Source: an uncultured Prevotellaceae bacterium (GTDB lineage Bacteria; Bacteroidota; Bacteroidia; Bacteroidales; Muribaculaceae). Taken from it: DNA of 64,000 nucleotides. Shown in pieces: positions 22,400 to 31,055 of this stretch (position 1 is the stretch's first letter; each line of letters starts with the position of its first letter). A model generated the notes under the pieces. That model ran no database searches, was not told the origin of the DNA, and saw nothing but the letters and a program-made list of their open reading frames with translations. The position numbers and the translations under genes were made by a program. The DNA lies in assembly GCA_947306175.1 (NCBI GenBank), contig CAMZFV010000006.1, positions 35,535-99,534 on the forward strand, written 5' to 3'.

Positions 22400-23824
22400 A
22401 TGAACGTGAAAAAATCATTGATGGCGGTGGCTGTGAGCGCTTTGGCGCTGACGGGCATGGCTGTCACTCCTGACTGGCAGAGCCAGGTGGATGAGTATAT
22501 CGCGCAGGGTGAGTTTGCCCGTGCCGAGAAGTTGATGAAATCATTGCCCAAGAAGGTGCGCGTGGCCGATGCCGTGCGCATCGACTCGTTGCGCACCATC
22601 ATGCAGCGCATCCGCACCGACTTCCGCATCACCCCCGAGGAGGGCGTGAAGAAGATCCGCGAGAAGATGCCCGAGGCAACCGATGCCCAAATTCAACACT
22701 GGAAAGACACCCGTGCACTTGAGGTGATGAACATCGACGGCAAGGAGATGTGGTTCCGCAAGAGCGTTGGCAACCTGTGGCTGCTGGGCAAGGAATTTGC
22801 CGCCCAGAATGCTGCCGACAACCACGAGAGTTTCCTCACGCGTCGCAAGTATTACCTGGAAGCCATGCGCACTCCCGCCGATGCGAACAATGTGCGCGAC
22901 TGGCGGCATATGAATATCACGTTCACGCTAGATGTCGATGCCGATGCTGTTCCAGCCGGGGAGACCTTGCGGGTGTGGATGCCGTTCCCCTATGAGAACC
23001 TGCGTCAAAAGAACATCCGTCTGGAGAGCAGCAACCGTCCCGTAACTTTCAGCGAGGGCAGCAAGCATCATACCGTGTACATGGAGGCCGTTGCCGAGAA
23101 AGGTAAGCCGACGCACTTTGAATACACTTTCTCCTACGATGTGGGTGAGCGCCATTACAGCCAGCAGGATTTGTTGGCCATGCTGGAGCCTTATAACAAG
23201 AATAGCGAGGAATACAAGCGTTTCACGGGTGATGAACCCCGACACGTGATCATCACCGACGAGATGCGCGCCCTGGCCCGCAAGATTGTGGGCAACGAGA
23301 CCAACCCCGTGCTGCAGGCCGCCAAAATCTATGAGTGGATAGGCTATAACCTGCCGTGGGCCGGTGCCCGTGAATACAGCACACTGGCCAACATCCCGCA
23401 GTATGTGATCGAAAATAACCATGGTGACTGCGGTCAGGTGGGACTGCTCTACATTACACTTGTCCGTTCGTTAGGTATTCCCGCCCGATGGGAAAGTGGC
23501 TGGATGCTCCATCCTGATGAGATTAATTGGCATGACTGGTGCGAGACTTACTTTGAGGGCGTCGGTTGGATACCTACCGACCCGTCATTTGGCCGTAGCG
23601 CCGTGGGCACCACATTGAACGATTACTATGCCACAGGTATCGACGTGTACCGCATGGCGAGCAACGAGGGCGTGGGTGACAAGTTGAGTCCTGCCAAGAC
23701 GTTCATCCGCAGCGAGACCGTCGATTTCCAGCCTGGCGAGGTAGAGTGGCGCAAGGGTAACCTGTTCTATGACAAGTGGGACAGCCATCTGATAGTAAAT
23801 TCGATTAAACCGATAAAGAAATGA
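22400..23824 (+). CDS. Secreted transglutaminase-like (papain-fold) protein
   Basis: A 474-residue exported protein. The signal peptide is MNVKKSLMAVAVSALALTGM. Residues ~330-400 hold a transglutaminase core with an intact triad: C344 in NHGDCGQ, H378 in NWHDWCE and D394 in PTDPSFG. Bacterial members act as proteases or amidases, or bind peptides, rather than as cross-linkers. The upstream ~300 residues include a beta-rich domain preceding the core. It overlaps the NlpC/P60 gene by 4 nt and precedes a dipeptide epimerase gene, so a role in cell-wall peptide cleavage or uptake is likely. Confidence 0.85.
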   Translation: MNVKKSLMAVAVSALALTGMAVTPDWQSQVDEYIAQGEFARAEKLMKSLPKKVRVADAVRIDSLRTIMQRIRTDFRITPEEGVKKIREKMPEATDAQIQHWKDTRALEVMNIDGKEMWFRKSVGNLWLLGKEFAAQNAADNHESFLTRRKYYLEAMRTPADANNVRDWRHMNITFTLDVDADAVPAGETLRVWMPFPYENLRQKNIRLESSNRPVTFSEGSKHHTVYMEAVAEKGKPTHFEYTFSYDVGERHYSQQDLLAMLEPYNKNSEEYKRFTGDEPRHVIITDEMRALARKIVGNETNPVLQAAKIYEWIGYNLPWAGAREYSTLANIPQYVIENNHGDCGQVGLLYITLVRSLGIPARWESGWMLHPDEINWHDWCETYFEGVGWIPTDPSFGRSAVGTTLNDYYATGIDVYRMASNEGVGDKLSPAKTFIRSETVDFQPGEVEWRKGNLFYDKWDSHLIVNSIKPIKK

Positions 23825-24978
23825 GAATCAAATCATTCATCATTACATTGGTATTGGCCGTAGTCGGTCTGTGTGCTTTTGCAGTGACGCCAGTTGAAAT
23901 TCTGTCTGACTTGAAGGCGCGCATCGCCCCCGACAAGCGCACTGCCATTTGGGACGTGACGGCTGTATCAAAAAATCAGAGCGGTAATTGGGTATTGTCG
24001 GGCACTGTCGGCACTCAGGCTCAAAAGAAAGCCATCCAGGCGGCCATGCTCAAGAGCGGCTACAAATTTACGGACAAAATCACCGTCCTGGAGGACGGCA
24101 TTCCCGCCGCAAAGAAGTGGGCACAGGTGAAACTGAGTATCGCCACGCTGCGCACCGAGCCGAAACACAGCGCAGAAATCGCCACTCAGGGCATTATGGG
24201 CGCTCCTGTCAAGGTGCTGGAGAAGTGTGATGATTGGTACCGCGTGCAGATGGCCGACGACTATATCGCCTATGTTCCTGAGAGTTCGCTGTCGTTCAAG
24301 ACCGATGCCCAGATGAAGGCGTGGCGCAAGGCTAAACGCTACATCGTCACCGCCTACGATTCCCGACTGGTGACCGAGCCCCACGGTGACGAGACCGTGA
24401 GCGACCTGGTGATGGGCAACATCCTGGAATACAAGACCGCCCAAGGCAATTGGCTCAAACTGACCACGCCCGATGGTAGAGTGGGGTGGGTTGACGCTGC
24501 TGATATGGCTGAGTTCTCGCAGTGGAGCCAGCAGGGCTTCAGCGCCGCCCAGATCGAAAAGACCGCCCGCCGCATGATGGGCAGCAGCTACTTGTGGGGC
24601 GGCACCTCGACCAAGGTGACCGACTGCTCGGGTCTGTCGAAGGTGAGCTACCTGAGTAACGGCATCATACTACAACGTGACGCTTCGCAGCAGGCTCTTA
24701 CGGGCAAAATCATGAAGAAAGGTACCGACTGGCGCCAGTATGAGACGGGTGACCTGTTGTTCTTCGGCAACGAGAAGACGGGCCGCGTGACCCACGTGGG
24801 CATCTACCTGCGTGACGGCAAGTATATCCACTGCTCGGGCCAGGTGAAAATCAACAGCCTGATACCCACGGCCAGTGATTATCCCTACCTGTATTCCCCC
24901 TTGAGCGCCAGCCGCATCAAGGGCATGGTGGGCACCAAGGGCATCACCGCGGTGAAGAACCACCCGTGGTATTTTTAG
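23821..24978 (+). CDS. NlpC/P60 (C40) peptidase with SH3b domains, YkfC-like
   Basis: A 385-residue exported peptidase. A signal peptide (residues 1-21) is followed by two bacterial SH3 domains (~95-160 and ~165-235; VKLSIATLRTEPKHSAEI, YVPESS, VGWVDAADM) and a C-terminal NlpC/P60 domain: C269 in TDCSGLSK, H325 in RVTHVGIY and a third polar residue near YIHCSGQ. This layout matches YkfC-type gamma-D-glutamyl-L-diamino acid endopeptidases, which cut murein stem peptides to L-Ala-D-Glu. The adjacent epimerase gene would then process that dipeptide. Confidence 0.9.
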   Translation: MRIKSFIITLVLAVVGLCAFAVTPVEILSDLKARIAPDKRTAIWDVTAVSKNQSGNWVLSGTVGTQAQKKAIQAAMLKSGYKFTDKITVLEDGIPAAKKWAQVKLSIATLRTEPKHSAEIATQGIMGAPVKVLEKCDDWYRVQMADDYIAYVPESSLSFKTDAQMKAWRKAKRYIVTAYDSRLVTEPHGDETVSDLVMGNILEYKTAQGNWLKLTTPDGRVGWVDAADMAEFSQWSQQGFSAAQIEKTARRMMGSSYLWGGTSTKVTDCSGLSKVSYLSNGIILQRDASQQALTGKIMKKGTDWRQYETGDLLFFGNEKTGRVTHVGIYLRDGKYIHCSGQVKINSLIPTASDYPYLYSPLSASRIKGMVGTKGITAVKNHPWYF

Positions 24979-24999
24979 TTAGGAGTTAGGAGTTAGGAG
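24979..24999. repeat. Three tandem ttaggag units
   Basis: Three exact 7-nt units directly follow the NlpC/P60 stop. A related ttagttttt-type low-complexity stretch continues to 25010 and recurs at 14690-14700. Confidence 0.5.
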
Positions 25000-25032
25000 T
25001 TTTTAGTTTGGAATTAACCAAAATATGATATT

Positions 25033-26199
25033 ATGGATCGAAGAAAATTTATTGCAGGAATGGGTCTGACGGCGATTGCCGCCGCGTCGCCCGTGTCGAT
25101 TGACGCTGTGGAGCGTGTAACCAAGAAGGGTAAGGGCCGCCGTGTGCCCCGTGTCAACCAGATTGCCAAGACCGGCACGATGAAGTTGTCGTACTTCCCC
25201 TACGAGTTGAAGTTGCGCCATGCGTTCAACCTGGCGCGTTACAGCCGCACCACCACGCCTGATGTACAGGTGACCCTGGAGTATGAGGGTATCAAGGGCT
25301 ATGGCGAGGCATCGATGCCGCCTTACCTGGGCGAGAGTGTCGAGAGCGTTACCGCGTTCCTCAACAAGCTTGACCTGGAGCAGTTCAAAGATCCCTTCTG
25401 CATCGAGGACATCCTGGACTATGTGGACAAGGTGGAGCCAAACAACCGTGCCGCCAAGGCCTCTATCGATATCGCCCTGCATGACCTACTGGGCAAGATC
25501 ATGGGCCAGCCGTGGTACAAGATTTGGGGCTACAACCCCGAGAAGACACCCGTGACCAGCTTCACTATCGGTATCGACACTCCCGAGGTGGTGCGCCAGA
25601 AGGTGGAAGAGGCCCGTCCCTACAAACTCATCAAGGCAAAAATGGGTCTTGATCAGGACCAGGCGACAATCAACATCATCAACGAGATGATGCCCGACGT
25701 GCCCATCTGCGTGGACTGCAACCAGGGATGGAACAACAAGGAATATGCGCTGGAGATGTGCCACTGGCTCAAGGAGCGCAACTGTATTTTCGTCGAGCAG
25801 CCGTTCGATAAGACCTGGATTGACGAGACCGCATGGCTGCGCGAGCGCTCGCCGCTGCCCATCATCGCCGATGAGGCCTTCCAGCGCCTGCCCGATATCG
25901 TGAAGTTCAAAGGCGTGTATGACGGCATCAACATCAAGCTGATGAAGAGTACTGGCTTGTATGAGGCCCACAAGATGGTGACGTTGGCCCGCGCCCTCGA
26001 CATGAAGGTGATGATCGGCTGTATGACCGAGACCTCGTGTGCTGTGACCGCAGCCGCCAACCTGTCACCTGTTGTGGATTATGCCGACCTGGACGGTAAC
26101 CTGCTTATCGCCAATGACCGCTTCACCGGCATGACCGTTGAGAACGGCAAGATTACCCTGCATGACCGTCCCGGCCTGGGTATCAAGCTGCTCAAGTAA
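25033..26199 (+). CDS. Exported dipeptide (L-Ala-D/L-Glu) epimerase, enolase superfamily
   Basis: A 388-residue enolase-superfamily enzyme of the muconate-lactonizing subgroup. The acid/base lysines are K201 and K203 (LIKAKMG), the metal ligands D228 (CVDCNQ), E255 (FVEQPF) and D280 (IADEAF), and the opposite-face lysines lie in NIKLMKSTG (K302/K305). This set fits dipeptide epimerases, which interconvert L-Ala-D-Glu and L-Ala-L-Glu. The N-terminus (MDRRKFIAGMGLTAIAAASP) looks like an export signal, unusual because many homologues are cytoplasmic. It is the last gene of the operon before a strong terminator. Confidence 0.85.
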   Translation: MDRRKFIAGMGLTAIAAASPVSIDAVERVTKKGKGRRVPRVNQIAKTGTMKLSYFPYELKLRHAFNLARYSRTTTPDVQVTLEYEGIKGYGEASMPPYLGESVESVTAFLNKLDLEQFKDPFCIEDILDYVDKVEPNNRAAKASIDIALHDLLGKIMGQPWYKIWGYNPEKTPVTSFTIGIDTPEVVRQKVEEARPYKLIKAKMGLDQDQATINIINEMMPDVPICVDCNQGWNNKEYALEMCHWLKERNCIFVEQPFDKTWIDETAWLRERSPLPIIADEAFQRLPDIVKFKGVYDGINIKLMKSTGLYEAHKMVTLARALDMKVMIGCMTETSCAVTAAANLSPVVDYADLDGNLLIANDRFTGMTVENGKITLHDRPGLGIKLLK

Positions 26200-26225
26200 C
26201 ACCCATCAATCCTTTGTTATCAATG

Positions 26226-26257
26226 CACGTGCCAGTGCATATTCTCGCTGGCACGTG
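26226..26257 (+). terminator. Terminator of the muropeptide operon
   Basis: CACGTGCCAG (26226-26235) and CTGGCACGTG (26248-26257) form a perfect 10-bp stem, followed by aaattttctt. Confidence 0.75.
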
Positions 26258-26276
26258 AAATTTTCTTGACAACTGA

Positions 26277-27080
26277 ATGAATAAACCCTATTGGGGACTG
26301 TGGTCCCTGCTGTTTGTCGCCCTCGTGTTCTTTGCCGTCATGTCGTTGTTGCCTGACGACATGCGCATCGGTGGGCAAGAAATCAAGACGCCCTCGTTGG
26401 CTCAGGACATCAAAGAACATGTCACCGACAGCGTGCCCCAGAAGGCAGACACGCTGGATGCTGATGGCCGTTTGCCCAACGGCCGCCATCCCAAGGGGTG
26501 GCGTGCCCCCGTTGACACTACGGCCAAGACTATCCTTTTCATCGGTGATTCGATGCTTGAAGGTCTGGCGCCGCGCCTTGCCGCTTATTGCGACAAGAGC
26601 GGGCACAAGCTCATCGAGGTCATCTGGTACAGCAGTTCCACCCTGTGCTGGGGCAAGACCGCGCGCTTGACTGAGCTGATCAGGACCTATCACCCCAATT
26701 ATATCATGGTGTGCCTGGGCGCTAATGAGCTCTATGTCCCCGACATCAAGCGGGTGCGCCGTCCCCACCTGAAGAAGATGTTGGCCGAAATTGGCGACAT
26801 CCCTTATTTGTGGATTGGTCCTCCCAACTGGGTGGAGGACACCGGCATCAATGACCTGCTGGCTCAGGAGGTTGACGAGGGCTGCTTCTACTTGAGCGCC
26901 AATGACCATTTTGACCGTAGTCGAGACGGTGCGCATCCCACCCGCGCTTCGGCCCAGAAATGGATGGACCGTGTCATCAAGTGGATGGGAAGCAATGCCG
27001 CTTATCCCATCAAACTGAATCCGCCCACTCAGGTCACCAGCCGTGCCTCGCGCATTGTCATCTATCAACCCCCTGTTTAA
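26277..27080 (+). CDS. Membrane-anchored SGNH-hydrolase-like protein
   Basis: A 267-residue protein with an N-terminal membrane helix (residues ~7-24) and a periplasmic SGNH/GDSL domain. Block I is FIGDSMLEG with S92 as the nucleophile, block III has CLGANELY, and block V is RDGAHPT with the Asp/His pair. It stops 4 nt before the MBOAT gene, a pairing seen in AlgI/AlgJ-, DltB/DltD- and PatA/PatB-like systems that move acyl groups onto extracellular polymers. This protein would complete transfer, or remove acyl groups, outside the membrane. The target polymer is unknown. Confidence 0.82.
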   Translation: MNKPYWGLWSLLFVALVFFAVMSLLPDDMRIGGQEIKTPSLAQDIKEHVTDSVPQKADTLDADGRLPNGRHPKGWRAPVDTTAKTILFIGDSMLEGLAPRLAAYCDKSGHKLIEVIWYSSSTLCWGKTARLTELIRTYHPNYIMVCLGANELYVPDIKRVRRPHLKKMLAEIGDIPYLWIGPPNWVEDTGINDLLAQEVDEGCFYLSANDHFDRSRDGAHPTRASAQKWMDRVIKWMGSNAAYPIKLNPPTQVTSRASRIVIYQPPV

Positions 27081-27084
27081 TACC

Positions 27085-28560
27085 ATGATGCTGAATGTAA
27101 TTGATATCACCCAGTTGCTGTCGCAGTTTACCTTCAACCGCGACGAGCCTATGCTGTTCACCAGTGGGCTGTTCTGGGTGCTGTTCCTGGTCTTCTTGCC
27201 CATCTATGCCTGCCTGAAGTCCCGTCGGGTGAAGATGATGGTGTTTGTCATCGCCTTCAGCCTGTTTTTCTTCTACAAGTCGAGCGGCTGGTTCTTCCTG
27301 TTGCTTGTGGCGACCTCGTTTATCGACTGGTGGGTGGCGCAGTTCATCGAATCGAGCAAGAACCGCACCGAGCGCCGCGTGGCGCTTACCGTCTCGCTGG
27401 TGTTGTCGCTCAGCGTATTGCTGTTCTTCAAGTACAGCAACTTCGTGATGTCTAACCTTGAAGCGCTCATCGGCGGCAATTTCCAGCCTCTGGACCTGAT
27501 TCTGCCCGTCGGCATCTCGTTCTACACATTCCGCACCATTAGCTATGTGGTGGATGTGTATAAGGGCAAGATCCAGCCCGTTGACGATTATATCGACTAC
27601 CTCTTCTTCCTGTCCTATTTCCCCTGCCTGGTGGCTGGCCCCATCGTGCGGGCCTGTGATTTCATGCCGCAGTTGCGTGAGAACAAGCCCGCCACGCGCG
27701 AGATGATCTACGGCGGCTTGTGGTTGGTGATGCTGGGTGTGTTGAAGAAGGCGGTGTTTGCCGACTATATCGCTCAGTATAACAATATTGCCTTTGGCAA
27801 CCCCACGGGCTATACCGGCTTTGAGCTGCTGATGGCTGTCCTGGGCTACACGATGCAGATCTACTGCGACTTCTCGGGCTACAGCGACATGGCCATCGGT
27901 TTGGGCAGCATCATGGGCTTTAACCTGGGCATCAACTTCAACTATCCCTACCGTTCGCTGAACGTGAGCGAGTTCTGGCGCCGCTGGCACATCACGCTGT
28001 CGCAGTGGCTGCGTGATTATGTATATATCCCGCTGGGCGGCAACCGCAAGGGCAAGCTGCGTCAGCACTTCAACCTGATGGTGACCATGCTGTTGGGTGG
28101 CCTGTGGCACGGCGCGGCATGGACCTTTGTCGTGTGGGGTGCCGGACATGGCATCGCCCTGTGTGTGCACAAGTTGTGCAAACCGTGGCTCGACAGGATT
28201 GAAAGCACGCCGTTCACCCGCTTCGTCTCGTGGCTGATCACCTTCAGCCTCGTGGCGCTGTTGTGGGTGTTCTTCCGTGCCAGCACGTTCCAGACCGCAG
28301 GTCAGGTGATCAGCGGCATCTTCACCGACTTTGAATGGGCCTATCTGCCTGTGTTCCTGGAGCGTCGTTCCACGTGGTGCATCATGCTCGCTCTCATCTA
28401 TGGCCTGCATTTTGTGCCTGTCCGCTTGTGGGACAAGATGCGTGATTGGTTCATCAACACCCACTGGATGGTAAAGTTGCTGATGTTCATCGTGCTGGTG
28501 CAGCTGGTACTGCAGTTTGCCAGCGCCACCGTCCAGCCGTTCCTGTACTCCCAATTCTAA
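27085..28560 (+). CDS. MBOAT-family O-acyltransferase (AlgI/DltB-like)
   Basis: A 491-residue polytopic membrane protein with about ten helices. The MBOAT active-site histidine is in MLLGGLWHGAAW, with a second conserved region SEFWRRWHITLSQWLRDYVY typical of AlgI homologues. It would carry acyl groups from cytoplasmic donors across the inner membrane. The start is set at the ATG at 27085, just after the SGNH stop; the longer frame starts with GTG inside that gene. With the SGNH protein it forms a two-gene acylation module, probably for an exopolysaccharide or cell-wall polymer. Confidence 0.92.
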   Translation: MMLNVIDITQLLSQFTFNRDEPMLFTSGLFWVLFLVFLPIYACLKSRRVKMMVFVIAFSLFFFYKSSGWFFLLLVATSFIDWWVAQFIESSKNRTERRVALTVSLVLSLSVLLFFKYSNFVMSNLEALIGGNFQPLDLILPVGISFYTFRTISYVVDVYKGKIQPVDDYIDYLFFLSYFPCLVAGPIVRACDFMPQLRENKPATREMIYGGLWLVMLGVLKKAVFADYIAQYNNIAFGNPTGYTGFELLMAVLGYTMQIYCDFSGYSDMAIGLGSIMGFNLGINFNYPYRSLNVSEFWRRWHITLSQWLRDYVYIPLGGNRKGKLRQHFNLMVTMLLGGLWHGAAWTFVVWGAGHGIALCVHKLCKPWLDRIESTPFTRFVSWLITFSLVALLWVFFRASTFQTAGQVISGIFTDFEWAYLPVFLERRSTWCIMLALIYGLHFVPVRLWDKMRDWFINTHWMVKLLMFIVLVQLVLQFASATVQPFLYSQF

Positions 28561-28599
28561 AAATTGATTAATTCTGACCAGTGATTGAAAAATTAGTTG

Positions 28600-28607
28600 T
28601 AGTTTTG
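28600..28607 (+). promoter_or_regulatory. -7 box upstream of the first barrel protein gene
   Basis: TAGTTTTG matches TAnnTTTG, 23 nt before the ATG at 28631. The -33 box is unclear. Confidence 0.45.
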
Positions 28608-28630
28608 GGGCTGAAAAACGAGAACAAAAA

Positions 28631-29230
28631 ATGAAAAGGAATATCATATATACCATATTGGTAGTGGCGATGTCGGCACTCGGTACCCTGCCTGGCTGGA
28701 GTCAGGTGAGGTTTGGTGTGCGCGGCGGTCTCACGTTGAGCGAGATGCGTTTTGATCGCAACATCATCGACAGCGACAACCGCATGGGCTATTGCGGCGG
28801 ATTGCTGCTAGACCTCAATATTCCCGTTGTTGGGGTAGGCGCTGAGGTATCGGTGATGTACACCCACCGCAATAACCGCTTGACCGATCAAGAGCGCGTT
28901 TTCAAGCGTTATTACATCGACATTCCCGTGTATGCCCGTTACCGCTTGGGGCTGAATAAGCTGGACCATATCTTTGCTCCTATCATCTTCACGGGACCCA
29001 ATTTCTCGATTTTGTTCAACGAGAATATGCCGAGCAACTACAAGAACAGCAAGACTCACCTGTCGTGGGATGTGGGCGCGGGCATGGACCTGTTCAGGCA
29101 TTTTCGCTTGACCGCTACCTACGGCATCGGCATGTCAAAGGCGATGAAGTACATCGACATAGATTATGACGGGGATCAGGTGACGGGCAAGGACCGCTAT
29201 TGGACCATCAATGCCGCCTATCTGTTCTGA
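28631..29230 (+). CDS. Small outer-membrane beta-barrel protein (PorT/OmpW-like family)
   Basis: A 199-residue protein. The signal peptide ends near GWSQ; the mature start VRFGVRGGLTLSEMRF is typical of Bacteroidetes beta-barrel domain 2 proteins. Alternating hydrophobic strands and a C-terminal aromatic residue (NAAYLF) support an eight-stranded outer-membrane barrel. It is followed 52 nt later by a paralogue of the same size. These proteins are widespread and mostly uncharacterised; no ligand can be assigned. Confidence 0.8.
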   Translation: MKRNIIYTILVVAMSALGTLPGWSQVRFGVRGGLTLSEMRFDRNIIDSDNRMGYCGGLLLDLNIPVVGVGAEVSVMYTHRNNRLTDQERVFKRYYIDIPVYARYRLGLNKLDHIFAPIIFTGPNFSILFNENMPSNYKNSKTHLSWDVGAGMDLFRHFRLTATYGIGMSKAMKYIDIDYDGDQVTGKDRYWTINAAYLF

Positions 29231-29282
29231 CCTCCACACACTCTTATCATCCAAGAAATCAATAACAAAAACAACAGAATAA

Positions 29283-29906
29283 ATGAAACGAATCACCTTA
29301 CTGATTGCCATCCTGATGATTGCCACATCGGCAACATGGGCTCAAACCACCTCACGCTGGGGTATTACCGCTGGCGCCAACATCAACACCGTCCATTTCA
29401 AGCAAAATGATATTCTTCCCAGCAAGACCATGTGGGGACCACAGTTGGGTGTGACCGGTGAGATGAACTTCAGCGGTATCGGCTTTGGCGTTGAAGGTGC
29501 GTTGCTGTACTCGCTCAGGCAGGGCAAGGTGGACTATGGCAGCCGTCAGGCCTGGTCGTCGCTGGGCTTTGGCAACGAGACCGTGTCGATGCACTATCTC
29601 GACGTGCCCCTGCACCTCAAGTTCAAGTATCACAACCTGGGAGGACTCGAGACCTCATTTATGCCGTTGGCCTATGTGGGTCCCCAGTTCTCGTTCCTGA
29701 CCTACGGAAACCATAAGAACCTGAATTCTTATCCTCCTGTCAATGTCTATCTCGACATGGGCTTGGGCTTTGAGTTGATGGAACGTGTTCAGATCAGGGG
29801 TGGTTACAACTTCAGCATTGGCCAGTCTTTTCACACTAAGCTGCTAGACGATAACGTGGCTAAGAACCGCACGTGGTACTTCAATGTGACTTGGTTCTTG
29901 AAATAG
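29283..29906 (+). CDS. Small outer-membrane beta-barrel protein, paralogue of the preceding one
   Basis: A 207-residue protein. Signal peptide MKRITLLIAILMIATSATWA is followed by TTSRWGITAGANINTVHF, the usual barrel opening strand. The end (RTWYFNVTWFLK) and the DVPLHLKFKY strand match its neighbour (DIPVYARYRL). It probably arose by tandem duplication and forms an operon with that gene and the ApbE gene 30 nt downstream. Confidence 0.8.
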   Translation: MKRITLLIAILMIATSATWAQTTSRWGITAGANINTVHFKQNDILPSKTMWGPQLGVTGEMNFSGIGFGVEGALLYSLRQGKVDYGSRQAWSSLGFGNETVSMHYLDVPLHLKFKYHNLGGLETSFMPLAYVGPQFSFLTYGNHKNLNSYPPVNVYLDMGLGFELMERVQIRGGYNFSIGQSFHTKLLDDNVAKNRTWYFNVTWFLK

Positions 29907-29936
29907 GCTTCAGTCATTAGGTTTGGGTAAGCTGAG

Positions 29937-30962
29937 ATGAGTAAGCGTTATGCCGCAATTTTGATTGCCCTGGCAGTTGCCGTCGTGATGATGTTTGTCG
30001 CGCGGGAACGCAAGCGTTTCTTCACCAATACCGGTGTGGTGTGGACGACCGAGTACCACATCACCTACGAGGCCGCCCGAGACTTGGGTGACAGCATCCA
30101 GCAGATTTTTAATCAGATAGACCTTAGTGTGTCACCTTATAATAAGGTGTCGCTCGTTACGTCCCTGAACGGAAACGCCACCGACCAGGTGGATGCCTAT
30201 GTCAAGCGCCTGCTGGAGGCTTCACGTGAGGTCAATCGGGCAAGTGGCGGCGCCTTTGACCCGACGGTGATGCCACTGGTTAACGCGTGGGGCTTCGGCT
30301 ACAAGAACGGCATGATGCCTACGCAAGTTCAGATTGACAGCATCCTGCGTTTTGTGGGGTTGGATAAGGTGCGCCTGGAAGGCAATACCCTTGTGAAAGC
30401 CGACCCGCGTGTGATGCTGGACTTCAGTTCTATTGCCAAGGGGATGGCATGTGACGAAATCGGGCGTATGCTCGTCCGCAATGGCGTCACCAACTGGCTG
30501 GTCGAAATCGGCGGCGAGGTGGTCGCCAGCGGTTTGAACAAGCGGGGCTCGTCATGGACTGTGGCGGTCGATATGCCCAACGAGGAAGGAAATGACGATG
30601 AAACAACACACGAGAGCGCATTGACGCTTGCTCTGGACAACGAGGCGGTGGCTACCAGCGGTAATTACCGCAAGTGGCGTGAAGAGGGCGGAGACAAGAT
30701 CTCCCATATCATTGACCCGCGCACGGGCGAGAGTAGGGTGGGCACCTTGCTCAGCGTCACCGTCGTGGCTCATGACTGTATGACCGCTGACGCATGGGCC
30801 ACGGCCTGCATGGTGATGGGCGAGAACGAAGTGAAACGGATGATGCAACCGCGTGACGACCTGGGTGTGATGACCATATCTGCCGATACCGTCACTGGCA
30901 ACTTCATCGTCTGGAGCAACAAAGCCTTCGCCGAGAGAGTCCAAACCACCACAACAGAATAA
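29937..30962 (+). CDS. apbE: FAD:protein FMN transferase (ApbE)
   Basis: A 341-residue flavin transferase with an N-terminal membrane anchor (residues ~5-22). ApbE motifs are present: SGGAFDPTVMPLVNAWGF, DFSSIAKGMACDEI, GGEVVASG and ISHIIDPRTGES, with the Mg-binding Asp in MTADAWATA. The enzyme uses FAD to attach FMN to a threonine of exported proteins such as Rnf/Nqr subunits. The usual lipobox cysteine is absent, so it is anchored by a helix. No flavinylation target gene is visible in this window. Confidence 0.93.
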   Translation: MSKRYAAILIALAVAVVMMFVARERKRFFTNTGVVWTTEYHITYEAARDLGDSIQQIFNQIDLSVSPYNKVSLVTSLNGNATDQVDAYVKRLLEASREVNRASGGAFDPTVMPLVNAWGFGYKNGMMPTQVQIDSILRFVGLDKVRLEGNTLVKADPRVMLDFSSIAKGMACDEIGRMLVRNGVTNWLVEIGGEVVASGLNKRGSSWTVAVDMPNEEGNDDETTHESALTLALDNEAVATSGNYRKWREEGGDKISHIIDPRTGESRVGTLLSVTVVAHDCMTADAWATACMVMGENEVKRMMQPRDDLGVMTISADTVTGNFIVWSNKAFAERVQTTTTE

Positions 30963-30976
30963 TAAAACTATTAATA

Positions 30977-31048
30977 GAAGACAATAAGTACAATAAATAC
31001 TAAGGCATCCGTGCTTGTATTTATTGTACTTATTGTCTTCCTTTTTTC
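30977..31048. terminator. Bidirectional terminator with a perfect 24-bp stem
   Basis: The arm 30977-31000 (starting gaagacaataag) and the arm 31017-31040 (ending cttattgtcttc) are exact inverted copies with a 16-nt loop. A T-run follows on the plus strand. It separates the convergent apbE and DeoR-type genes. Each arm matches the element bracketing rlmD. Confidence 0.8.
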
Positions 31049-31055
31049 TAGTAGT

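Noticed and set aside
27058..28656. A 532-residue minus-strand open frame
   Set aside because: It lies fully antisense to the MBOAT gene, has the E/Q/H-rich composition of a codon-bias shadow and shows no family motif.
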